Source of the DNA: Tanytarsus gracilentus
Taxonomy: Eukaryota; Arthropoda; Insecta; Diptera; Chironomidae
NCBI GenBank assembly: GCA_038502055.1
Contig: JAXRKN010000019.1
Location: forward strand, 62,001 to 126,000
Length of the DNA stretch: 64,000 bases
Direction of reading: 5' to 3'
Position numbers and translations under genes: made by a program. This document shows positions 1-10,892 of this stretch, one piece after another. Every line of letters begins with the position of its first letter. Position 1 is the stretch's first letter. The notes beneath the pieces are model-generated. The model was not told where the DNA came from, searched no databases, and saw only the letters and a program-made list of their open reading frames with translations.

Positions 1-838
1 ATATTTTTTCATCCCTTTTTACCTAAATAATTACTCACAACAACATAATCTCAATTCCGCCAAAAAGAGCAACAAAAATTCCATGAAAAATTTAATATGA
101 AGTCGGCAGTCATAAATTATCAAAAAAAAACTGACATCAGTTTTTCGAGAATTTAAAGGAAGCATCCCGAAGGGTGAATTAATGCCTGAGCAAATGCGAG
201 GATGTTGAGTCGACTGCATGGCAACAATAGACAAGCCGAGCATGAGAGCAAAAATGCAATAAATTTAATGGAAATTATGGGAACAAGATTTTTTAAACAG
301 AGTCAGATAAAAAAATTGTTTGAGTGCGAAATTTTTAATGAATGTGGTGGAACTTTAAAAAACTCAAAACTTTTTAATCAAAAAATTTCCAAACTATTTA
401 TTTTCTCAATCTCAAACCCAAAATTCCTGTCCATCAATATTTTCCAACCCTCAAAATCCAATTTCGCATTTCAACCTCGTCCGTCAAACAAATTTACCCC
501 ATTTCACATCTTTTGTTTAGTGAACGAGTTACGTGACGTGTTTTCGATGATAAAGGCAATAAACAGAGGACGAAATAAAAACGTAAATGAAGAAAGGGAC
601 ATGGCATTATTATTATGGTCAGGCTATGATAGTTCGGTGAAAATCCTTTTTTTTATTGGACAGTAAGGAGGGCACAAAAAGATATAAAAAAGGACGAAGA
701 AGGTCAAATTTTTATTTAAACGATAAAAGGAAATTTTTGGGTTTTTCTTGGTGGTAAAATAGCTGAAGGCAAAAGAATTTTTTACAAATCCTAAATGTCA
801 AAAATTATTTACTTAATTTTATTTTTTTCCACTTGCAG
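1..838. other. 5' flank or intron of the Ig-superfamily gene
   Basis: I see no supportable coding exon here. A 154-codon open frame at 202-666 has Phe/Lys/Asn-rich composition expected of A/T-rich noncoding DNA and does not join the next exon convincingly. The sequence at 826-838 is a good polypyrimidine tract plus CAG acceptor leading into the first recognisable exon, so at least part of this stretch is intron and the gene's start codon is probably upstream of the window. Confidence 0.5.
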
Positions 839-3800
839 GTCTCGAAAGCAGCTCAAACATTTTGCTTCCCTCAATAACAACTTTACCGCTCAGCAGCATC
901 GAGCTACAAACAACACAGAACGGCTTTCGCACTTTAGATGACACCTCGCAACCTTCACACCGCCATTACAGCGTTAACCGTGCGGTGAATGACGAAGAAT
1001 TTGTTGAACAGCAGCCACAGCATGAAAAACATAATTTAGTCGTGTCTTATGAGAAAATGAACAGTATAGTTAATAATATTAACGATAATGAGGACGATGA
1101 ACAGTTTAGTGAGTTGAAAATGAGTTTTAAAATTTTAATGAATTAGATTTAAAAAATTTCTGATTTAGATTAAAATATTGAGTTAAAATAATAAATTTTA
1201 ATGAGATTGATTAAAAAATTGATGAGGATAAAAATTAAAAAAATTGTTGAAAATAAAAAGTTTGACTAAAAAAATATTTAAATAATTCTCATTTCAGATT
1301 TTGATAGCAAAAATCCCCAAAATACTATAAATAATTCCGACACTCTCAAAAGTAACCAAGATGACTCTAGCTCTAATGCCAAATTAAATTTTAACATAAA
1401 TCAACAAATACCCGATGATCGCATCGCTACAGAAATGCCAAAAAATTATCCCTTAAGTCCTTTCGATAGCGCCAACTCAACGATAATGCGCTCAAAGCGC
1501 TTCGCCGACTTCAAATCCGATAAAAATGTCGATGAATTTGTGGTCGACGAACCTTATGCCCTTCCACTTCGTCCCATTTTGCGAGGGCCCTTCGAGGCGG
1601 ACGAACAGAATCTCGACGAGGTGTCGGTGATTTATGTTGAGCCACACTCGAAGATTAAACTCAATTGTGAGGTGGATTTAGACGTTCAATCGAGTGTATG
1701 GCTAAAGGATGGTCAAGTTGTTCAAATGGTCGAGTCGGAGAGGTCAATGGGATCGAGATTTATAAAAGAGCCGAGAGGTGGTTTGTCCATTATCAATGTC
1801 ATGCTCGAGGATGATGGATTTTGGCAGTGCGAGGTGAGTTCAAAATAATTAAAATAATATTATAATTAATTTTGTTATTATTATTATTATTATTTATTAT
1901 GATTATTATTATTATTATTTTTTAATTAATAACCTTTAAAAAATTATAATAATTTATTCATTTTTAATAATAATAAAAATAATGAATAATAATTAACCAC
2001 AGGCCGAAAACTTCCGCGGCTACATGGAAACGGGTCGAATGACCAAACTTGTCGTGCTAACGCCACCCCGTCCACCTTATCTCCTCTTCGACACTCGTCG
2101 ACTCGACGCCAGCAACAGTTTCATTCCAGTGAAAGAAAATGCCGAAATTGCCTTCAGCTGCATCAGCGAGGGTGGCAATCCAAAACCCCTTATAAGCTGG
2201 GAAATTCTCCTCAATCCGTCTGTCGATCATCATGCACTTAAACTTCCGCCCGACAGTCTAGAAGTGCAAGTGGTGAAGCCAAAAGATGGGAAGAGTGAAA
2301 AGGACTATAAAGTTAATTCCGGTGCCAAAAGCGACGCCAAATTGCCAATTGTATATCGTGCTCATCACAATGCACGTGTGCTGTGCGTTATGGAACATCC
2401 GTCGCTGAAAATTAGACAAAATGCGTCAATTGTGCTTGACGTTCAGTGTGAGTTGTGATTTTTATTCCTTGATAGATTTTTCGACTCTAACAAAAATTAA
2501 AAAATTTCAGACACGCCATCTTTCGCGATAACAAGAACACCGGGATTTGGTTATCCGCTTCGTGAAGGCATTTCAGTGTCGTTAAAGTGTGACGTAGACT
2601 CAAATCCACCAAGCACAGCTCTATGGCAGAAAGATGACAGCGATCCACCGGTATGCAACTTAATTTAATTAACTATTTGTACTAAAAATAATTTTTAGAT
2701 TCCACAAAGTGGCGATGGACTTCTAAACTTCACAGCAATAAAGCGAGAACACTCAGGATGGTACAAATGTACAGCGAGGCACCTCAATAAGCCTTATTCA
2801 AGCTTCGGATATTTCCTCAACGTCCGATGTGAGTAAAAAGACATTCCACAAAATTTCCCACGAGTCAAATTTTCCATCATTCAATTTCCTCACTCAAATA
2901 TTGACTCGCTAATTTCCCCAATGGGGAAAAGGAGAAATTTTCTCGATCGCAATCAACCCGAATGTTTCTTTGAATATGCTTTTAATATTCACAGCCGATG
3001 CCCTCGACGTGACATCGGAACCGGATGAGGCGAATTTAGCGATAGCATCGGCAAACTCGTTGACTCAAGCTCATCCGCCATCGAAGTTCGCTCAATTGGA
3101 GGTCGAGTTGGGTGGATCGGTGACGCTTCAGTGTCCACAAGGTAAGTTGTTTAAGAACACTTATTGTCCCCAAATAATTTGAAAACTCCACATTGAATAT
3201 TTTTATCTGTGGATTTATAAAATCGTGGAGTAAATGTCCGACACCCTTTTTAACACTTTATATCTCCCCAATCAGGCTCTCTCGGCTGCTGGTCGCATCT
3301 CGACCCCGTCACACAACGACTAAAAGGCCTCGGTGCTGGCACCTACACACCAACCGGTCAATATTCCCTTAAAGACGTCGTCTATCAAGATGCCGGCGTT
3401 TACAAATGTGTCGGTCAAAGTGCAAGCAATAAAAAGAAACTCGAAGTGCTCAACGCCGTCGTTGTGGGTGTAAAAGGTATGAATCGAATTGTTGAAATGA
3501 TTTGAATTATAATTTTTTCTCTTCAGGTTTCCCAACCGTTTCGGCACGTAATAAAACACCGTCAGCGTTTCCTGGTTTGCCGCTTCATTTGTTTGTAGAA
3601 TTTTGTGCGAATCCACCGGCAACGGCGGGTGAGTGAGAAGAGGTGTGAGATTAAATTCGCAATATATTTAATTTGTGCTCTTTTGACAGCTCGATGGCTC
3701 CACGGCGATCGAATTTACACGCCCGGCAATCAGTATGGTGCCGATGTGCTCGCATATGGAGTGACGGTGAGTTTTTTGTGCAATAGAAATTTTATCCACT

Positions 3801-4165
3801 ATAATATAAAAGTGTGGGGCAAAATATCTTGCACCTTTTTTAACCATAAAATTAATTATTTTTTTTCTCAGGACCTCCCATCTCCCTTTTGTAAAGAAGC
3901 CCGCCTCACCATTGTTCACATGCACGAAAAAGTTCCTCGAACTTTCTCCTTCATCGTCTCAACTCCAGCCGGTGTTGCCGAAGACATTATTGAAGTAAAC
4001 TTCACCACAAAGCACCATTCAAAGCGCATCACAGTTAACTCAAATCTCAATACAAATTTGCCAATTTTCAGCTCGTCAGCCAGTGGATGGAAATGGAAAA
4101 ATGCGGTTGGCTTTGTGGTCGCAACTTTTACTGTCGCGACATTTCGAGTACTATATTTGCTGTAA
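839..4165 (+). CDS. Immunoglobulin-superfamily cell-surface protein, 3' part, probably GPI-anchored
   Basis: Ten exons join in one frame: 839-1108, 1298-1833, 2003-2447, 2511-2650, 2699-2828, 2995-3141, 3276-3476, 3527-3628, 3690-3766, 3872-4165 (about 779 residues; 5' end not in window). The first exon and a half are low-complexity Ser/Asn/Gln-rich. Ig-type Cys...Trp...DxGxYxC patterns follow: KLNCEV to GFWQCE (exon 2), AFSC to RVLC (exon 3), VSLKC to SGWYKC (exons 4-5), VTLQC to DAGVYKC (exons 6-7), and a weaker fifth unit across exons 8-10. The protein ends in a hydrophobic segment with no cytoplasmic tail, preceded by small residues (SSASG). That is the layout of a GPI-anchor signal; a C-terminal transmembrane anchor is the alternative. 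Introns falling between Ig units are typical of insect adhesion/recognition receptors. I do not recognise the exact orthologue. Confidence 0.8.
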
Positions 4166-7100
4166 TTAGAGTTTTTGGGATTTTAATTGTTTTTTGATGA
4201 ACAAGGAAAATTTTATTTGAGTGCTTTGAGTTCGACAATGGACTTGATGGAATTTAATTAATTAAAAAATTTGAGGTCATGCGAAAATTAATTTATGGAA
4301 AATCGAATTTTGATTAAGAAAAATTAAAAATATTAATTTTGGTTTTGAGTAAAATTTGCATAAAATTTTCTCCGATTAATTTTTTTTCCAATTTAAACTT
4401 TCAACTTTAATTTCCACAATTAATTTTTTCCCACCAAATTTCATAATTGCTTAATCAGTTGTGCCCTAATTGAATCATCATCGTTTAGTCCAATTAACAT
4501 TTTTTGCTGCCTGTAATAGTTTTTAAATGGAATTTTAATAACTTTTTTTTGCGGGCTTAATTGGCTTTTAATTGAAAATTGAGAAATGTTGAGAGGAAAA
4601 TTTCGGAGTTTTACTATCTGAGTGTGGCTGAGCAATGGTTGCGAGAAGAAGTTTACAGATTGAGAAATTCACAATCGTGTTCATTAAATGCAGAAAGGAA
4701 ATGTAATTAAGATGGAAATTTATGGTGAATAGTTTAAAACATTTTAAAAAATTATTTTTGTTCAAATTTTCAAGTTTTTTTGATTAAAAAATCAAGTCAA
4801 GATTTTTTATTACAAATTTTTTAAAAAAAACCCCAAAAAATTAAATTTTCTTTAAAAACTCATTTTTTCATTTTCTCCCTCACACTTTTTCCATCCCAAA
4901 TTGATTCCATAAAAATTAATGATGCCTCATTCATTTCGTCCTCAATTATCTCATGCTCGCCTGCCTTTCTCTGTCCAATGTCCACTTTGAGTGTTCAACA
5001 TGAGAACTCATTTCTCTATTTTATGCTCAATTTGTGAGTAAAGGAGAAAAAAGCTCAAAGTTGAGTCATTAAATTTTATTTTATTTGATGAGTGAAGCCA
5101 TCAAGAACTGAATTAAAGTTTTGTTTGAACAGAAAATATAAAATTTATGGAAATTAAGAAATTTTGGAAGAAAATTTGTGGAAATGAAATTAATTAAAAT
5201 TTTTGAAATTAATTTTGTAAAAAAAAATTAATTTTTTGAATTTCAATTTTAATATTGAAAATTTTAAAATTTAATTAATTAATGAAAATTTTAAAATTTA
5301 ATTAATTAATTTAAATTTTCCTTAAAATCTTCAAAATTTTCACCTTAAAAATTTTTTAAACTCTCAAAAAGTAAATTTTCAACCCAAAGCACAAAAAACT
5401 TTTTTCTCAAAGCGCTCAATTAAGAATCTTAAGTAAAGCTTTATTAACTTTTTAACTAATTTTCATGCGGTTGTGGTTTTTGAATCCTTTTTTGATATCA
5501 ACTCAGTATTAAACACTTAAAAACTGTTAACAAATTATTTGTAAAGTTACCAAAGAAAATTGTATAAAAAATTATAAATTTCTGTATCATATCGTAATTT
5601 TTTAATGTGAAAATATTTTTGCTATAAAAAAGTTTAATCAACAAATTTTTGTTGCCTAATTTAAACAGAAAAAAATGGCTTAAAATTATGATGAGAAATA
5701 TTATTAAGTGTCTATGTCGACTATCCCGCTATCAAATAAGTTTATCCTCTAAAAAAATATTTAGTTAAATAAAAATTTCTAGTTTTTGTAAATAATTTCA
5801 ACTCCTTAATTAATCCAGCAATTAGTTCCTGATATCCTGTCAAATTTCCTTCAATTGACAATTTCCTCATTATCTTTGTCGCTCGATCCCCGAAACACGA
5901 CACCGAACTTGACATCAAACACATTTTCAACTCTCTTCTCAATTAATTAAAATTCATTTTCAACTCAATTAATTTTATTGATTTTCCCTTGAAGGCTTTT
6001 GTGAAATTTAAATCCAAAAATCAAATTTGCCAAACTTCAAATTTCAAAAGCGGCAAGAGATGCGGAAACTATTTTTATGACATGAGTGTGAGGTAAAATC
6101 TGACGATGTGAAAGTATCTCTACGGCATTCATATGTGGTTACAGATATGAGCAAATTTTTTTCGAGAGTGAGAAAATTCTCTGAGGGAATTTGGGAAATT
6201 TTATTCGAGGGGTGGGAAAGCTAGGTTATTAAATATTTTTTGAAATTTTGGTATTTAAATTTTTTAAGTTTCATAAAAATCTGAGAAATTAAAAACCTAA
6301 GTTTCTTACCTTTTAAAAAATCAAGGGGTTGAAAACTAATGTTTTAAATTTCATTATATTTTCTAAAGTTTCATAAATTAAGAAAGATTTTTTACCTTTG
6401 AAAAAAATCAATGGATGAGACTTTAACTTTTTTAAAATTTTCTCAAATATTAAAAATTTTTGTTGATAAATTTTTAAACCTAAGTTTCCAACCCTCTATC
6501 TCCAAAAACTTTTAACACTCTTTTGGCATCTTTCATTCATACCTCGGATCTCGTCATGTTCATTAAAACTACTTCGGTGAAAGTTTTCAGTAAAAATTTT
6601 TACTCTTCCGCTCATTTTCCTCATGAGAGTGTTTCGAAAGTACTTGAGGCAAAACTTCAACTTTTACTATAACTTCTCACATTTCGTACGAATTTCAATA
6701 TTGCGAAAACTGTTTTTTGGGGTTTCGACAAGTGGTTTGAATTTTCACAAGAATTGCTTAATTTTGATGTTTTGGATTTAATTAAAATTTTCGAAAAGTT
6801 TTTGATAGAAAATTGAATAAATTTTTTGTTGCTTCTTATGATAGTTTTTGATGAGAACTTCTTATGATCAAAAAAAGCTGCAACTGATTAAAAAAGTGAA
6901 ATTTTAACTTCATCAAATCAAAAAATATATTTTATACAAAATTTTTAAGTTTAAATTGTAAAAATTAGAAAAATGAAAAAATTAAAGAGAAAAAACACCA
7001 AAATTTAAACTTTTTGAGGGAAGCTGAAAAGCAAATAAAATTTACGTGGCAAAATTTGAAATAAAAATTGAACTGAAAATGTAAATGAAAACAAATAAAA

Positions 7101-7385
7101 AATTCTCCGTGGAAAATTGAAATTTGAGGTTCTGTAATTTTTTTGTGTAAAATTTCAATTCAAACAGAAAAAAAGCTTTTTTTAAGCAATTTAAAAAACT
7201 TTTTTTGACGGATAAAAAATTTCACGATTTTATGAAAAAATTCGAGAGTGGCCAAAAAAACTGCAACAATTTAATTAACAAAAAAGTTTTTAAATGAAAA
7301 TTTTGCCAATGACAAACAAAATGCAAATTGAGAGATGTTAAAAATAATAGGAAATTAAAATTTACCAAAAAATCGTTTTTGTATA
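4166..7385. other. Intergenic A/T-rich DNA
   Basis: About 3.2 kb without a supportable gene. It presumably contains the 3' UTR of the Ig gene and distal regulatory DNA. The only structure I see is short A/T-rich self-complementary runs (for example near 5220-5330). Short open frames here have random Lys/Asn/Phe/Ile composition and no splice support. Confidence 0.6.
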
Positions 7386-8396
7386 AAAAAATGTTTCAAA
7401 ACCCACACGTGGGTGTTGCCGTGTAACCCACTTGTAACAGATCAGTATTGGCTTCCCCTTCTGGCCTCCACTTTTGGCTTCCCAAAATGGCTTCCCAAAA
7501 TGGCTTCCCAAAATTGCTTCCAACTGTGTTTCGACTGTGTTTCAATTTCCATTGTGTTTTATTTTCCATTGTGTTTCATTTTCCACTGTGTTCCATTTTC
7601 CATTATGTTCCATTTTCCATTGTGTTTCATTTTCCATTGTGTTTCATTTTCCATTGTGTTTCATTTTCCACTGTGTTCCATTTTCCATTGTGTTTCTTTT
7701 TTTTTCTTGGTTTCATTTTCCATTGTGTTTCATTTTCCATTGTGTTCCATTTTCCATTGTGTTCCATTTTCCATTGTGTTTCATTTTCCATTGTGTTCCA
7801 TTTTCCATTGTGTTCCATTTTCCATTGTGTTCCATTTTCCATTGCGTTCCGTTTTCAATTGTGTTCCATTTTCCATTGTGTTCCATTTTCAGATCCATGT
7901 CAATCGATTCCTGGTCCAATTACGAGTTCAATGAGGTACATGAAGCCATACTTCTAAAAAAATGGACATTAGAGGCATTCCTTGGACACTCCTGGCCGGC
8001 CGTGACGGTCATTCTTCAAAATCATCAATGCTAATCAATTCCTGATGCAATTACGAGTTCAACGAGGTACATGAAGCCATACTTTTAAAAAATGGACATT
8101 AGGGGCACTACTGGCCGGCCGTGATGGACATTGGTGGCACTCTTGGATGGCCATGATAGACATTCCTCAAATATCATCAATGCCTTTCGATTCCTGATGC
8201 AAATACGAGTTCAACGACATACATGAAGCCATATAACAGGAAATTTGTATGAAAAATGGCATTTAGGGCTGTCCATGGCACGACCTGTGGTCATGACCCT
8301 CATAATTCCTAAAATGGCCGAATCTAAATTCATAGACCTACCATTTGGCGAAAACTAGAAGTCTCTAGCTATCTCAGGAGCCGAGATCTCGATGGA

Positions 8397-8431
<35 letters not shown>

Positions 8432-8481
8432 GACGGAAATAGGCGCATATAAGTGTTACACCACTTCGTGGGTTACACTAA
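7386..8481 (+). mobile_element. Non-autonomous dispersed repeat element, copy 1
   Basis: This block starts with a segment at 7386-7448 that recurs at 9202-9266. It contains the 17-bp minisatellite, then two diverged internal copies of a segment reading about 'cgattcctg..caattacgagttcaa..gtacatgaagccata' (near 7903-7955, 8034-8085 and 8187-8235). It ends with a (GACA)n run and a short imperfect dyad (8453-8476, TGTTACACCAC / GTGGGTTACA). Parts recur in inverted orientation near 38280-38560 and at 59640-59790. No transposase or reverse transcriptase frame is visible. Class is undetermined. Confidence 0.6.
7535..7890. repeat. 17-bp minisatellite, about 21 copies
   Basis: Tandem 17-mer with consensus attttccattgtgttyc, interrupted once by a T-rich stretch near 7697-7712. 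Because 17 is not a multiple of three, all three forward frames stay open and read a repeated Phe/Cys/Val/Ser pattern. That is a by-product of the repeat and not a gene. Confidence 0.9.
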
Positions 8482-9463
8482 AAAATTATGAAAATATAAA
8501 AAGAACTTTTTGAATGTATTAAAAATTTAAAAAAAGAGGGTTGAAAATTAGGGTTCAAAAATATAAAAAACTTAAAATCAGAGGTGGGAAACTCATGACA
8601 TTCAATCTAATATTACTTGAATATTGCAAAATCGAAGAAATTTTTGAATTATCTAAATTGCAAGTTTCTTGTCTTCTGATTTTCAAATCTGTTTAATGTT
8701 AATTATTAATTAATTATTAATAATAATTTTTAACAAATTTTTGAAGAAAATTATTTTGTATTTCGTGCCATTAAATCTTTTATTTAACTACAACAAAACT
8801 AGCAATGTTAAATTCAAATATCAATTGCAATACTCAAGAAATATATCCACGATTGAAAATTGATATATATCCGCCTCTGTATTAAAAAAGATAACAAGAA
8901 AAAAGTTATACATAAGTGAGGAAAAAATACTGTATTTGATATTAAGATGAAAATAACAAGAAAAAACAAAAAGTGTATTTATATATCTGAATGTTTATTA
9001 TTATAATCGAATGAATGACAACAAAAACAAGTGAAAAATAAAAATAAAAAACTATGACAAAATTTTTTCTATTTCTAAATTTTTTAATTTTAGGAAAAAC
9101 CCATAAAAATTTAATTTTCTCTTTGCTAAAAGAAAATTTGGTGTCGTCAAATTTAAATTTTATTTTCAAAGCCCACACAAGTGTGTAACCGAAATGGATC
9201 AAAAAATGTTTCAAAACCCATACGTAGGTATTGCCGTGCAGCCCACTTGTAACAGATCAATATTTGAAAAATAATTTCAGAGAAACCTTGGATTTTTTAA
9301 GGCTTCCTCAAAGTCAGTGTTCTCAACCCTTGAAAAATAAATTACACAAATTTTCTCGTATTTGATTTATTTTTCCACCACAAAAATTTCACAAAGGACC
9401 AAACAAAAGTAATTCGTCAACAAAATGCACAAGTTTGCCGTTTAAAAGCGCAAAAGCAATTTT
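8482..9463. other. Intergenic DNA with a partial repeat copy
   Basis: No gene is visible. The stretch 9202-9266 is a diverged direct copy of 7386-7448 (shared core near 'cccacttgtaacagatca'), showing that the dispersed element's terminal segment occurs a second time about 1.8 kb downstream. Confidence 0.6.
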
Positions 9464-9476
9464 GTCACCGGGCAAC
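9464..9476 (+). promoter_or_regulatory. Putative RFX-binding X-box upstream of DNAL1
   Basis: The 13-mer GTCACC-G-GGCAAC fits the X-box consensus RYYNYY-N(1-3)-RRNRAC with both half sites intact. It lies 164 bp upstream of the DNAL1 start codon. RFX factors drive ciliary genes through such sites, usually close to the promoter, and DNAL1 is an axonemal protein, so motif and gene agree. It is a single short motif and functional use is inferred. Confidence 0.6.
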
Positions 9477-9640
9477 CTGACTCTCAATCACCATGTCAAC
9501 CTCATTGTTTATTTAAAACTTTGTTTATCGAATTTACTCAGCAAATATTTCAACAATTTCAGTTAAAATTACATAAAAAACCTTTTTGTCATCGCATCAA
9601 AGAGAATTCCTGCTTAGTCCTGGATAATTTTCAGTCAAAC

Positions 9641-10571
9641 ATGACTCAAAAAGCCACAACCATCAAAGAGGCAATTAAACGTTTTGAGGAACGATACAAA
9701 ATGAATGCAACCGAAGCCACGGAAGTTCATCTCGAGTTTCAGTGGCCGCCGATTGAGAAGAGTAAATTAAATTTGTCAAATGGAATTTTGGTGATTGATT
9801 GCTTTTGAGTTTCAGTGGATCCACAGTTGGGAACTTTAGTAAAATGCGAGTGAGTTTGAATTTTTTTTGATGAGTGGGAAATTCAGAGTTTTTAAAATTA
9901 TATTTTTTAGATTTCTTTAAACTTTGGAATTTTAGATTTAAATTTTGCAATTTTCCAATAAATTTTTTATTTATTTTAGAAAGCTCAGCATGTCTACAAA
10001 CATGATCGACAAAGTAATCGGTCTGAATGGAATGAGGAATCTAAGAATTCTTTCGCTCGGTCGAAACTACATAAAAACAATTTCCGGACTTGAAAGTGTT
10101 GCCGACACTTTAGAGGAACTTTGGTTGAGCTACAATTTTATTGAAAAACTTAAAGGCATTAATGTTCTGAAGAAATTGAGAGTTTTTTATCTTTCAAATA
10201 ATTTGGTGAAAGATTGGATTGAGTTTAATCGATTGCAGGAGGTTACGACATTGGAAGAGTTGCTTTTTGTCGGAAATCCCCTACCAGGTTAGTAAATAAA
10301 AAACGGGGGGCGGGACACTTGTTTTATAAATAAAATTTATTTTGTTAATTAGAAAAGAATTTTTATAAAAAAAATTTCAATTTTCACAACTTTATAAAAA
10401 ATCTTTTTTTAAATGCTCTGGAAAATTAAAATTTTTCTTATTTTTGCAGAGTCAATGGAAGAAAGTGTTTGGAAAGTCGAAGCAGCTCGTCGTTTGCCAT
10501 TTTTAAGGAAACTTGATGGTGAACCAGTTGTCAGAGAAGAACCCAAGAATACCGAACAAGAAAATAACTAA
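9641..10571 (+). CDS. DNAL1: Axonemal dynein light chain 1, LRR family
   Basis: Four exons: 9641-9761, 9816-9849, 9980-10287, 10450-10571, giving 194 residues (the family is about 190). The N-terminus TTIKEAI and the block PPIEKMD followed by LSMSTNMIDK match the DNAL1 pattern. Leucine-rich repeats follow: LRILSLGRNYIKTI, LEELWLSYNFIEKL, LRVFYLSNNLVKDW, LEELLFVGNPLP. In the family this protein binds the motor domain of the outer-arm dynein gamma heavy chain and tethers it to the axonemal microtubule. In insects ciliary motility is confined to sperm and chordotonal neurons. Met at 9641 matches the family N-terminus, so an upstream frame extension is not used. The 34-nt second exon is essential: without it the PPIEK-MDPQLGTLVKCE-KLS join is lost. 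Confidence 0.95.
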
Positions 10572-10892
10572 AATTTAAAATTTAATAAAAAATTTGAATT
10601 TTTTCTTAATTCTCACTAACGTCTTTGACTGCACGAAATCAATTTTTTCCGCCTCGTTATTCATCGCTAACTCTCTGAATGTTTTCACATCAACATTGCA
10701 AACTCAACTGCCCCGACTAAGCTCCACATGAAAACTTCAGTTTTACACTTCCAATTAACTCGCACGGTTGCATCTCGCCTTTTTTCTTGATTAATTTTAT
10801 TTTGCGGTCACACTTGACAAATTTTCACTTTTGTTAAAAATTTTAATTGGAAATTTTTTTGCCACTTCGTCGTCAAATTTTGGGGTGAAGAG
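10572..10892. other. Intergenic, DNAL1 3' end and protease promoter
   Basis: A poly(A)-type AATAAA occurs shortly after the DNAL1 stop (about 10581-10587). Nothing else is recognisable before the protease start at 10893. Confidence 0.5.

Noticed and set aside
202..666. 154-codon frame at the left edge
   Set aside because: Composition matches A/T-rich noncoding DNA and its end does not connect to the exon at 839.
7413..8034. Three overlapping long forward frames (169-186 codons) and two reverse frames, Cys/Phe-rich
   Set aside because: They are all produced by the 17-bp tandem repeat, whose length rotates the reading frame and lacks stops; no start context, splice sites or domain.
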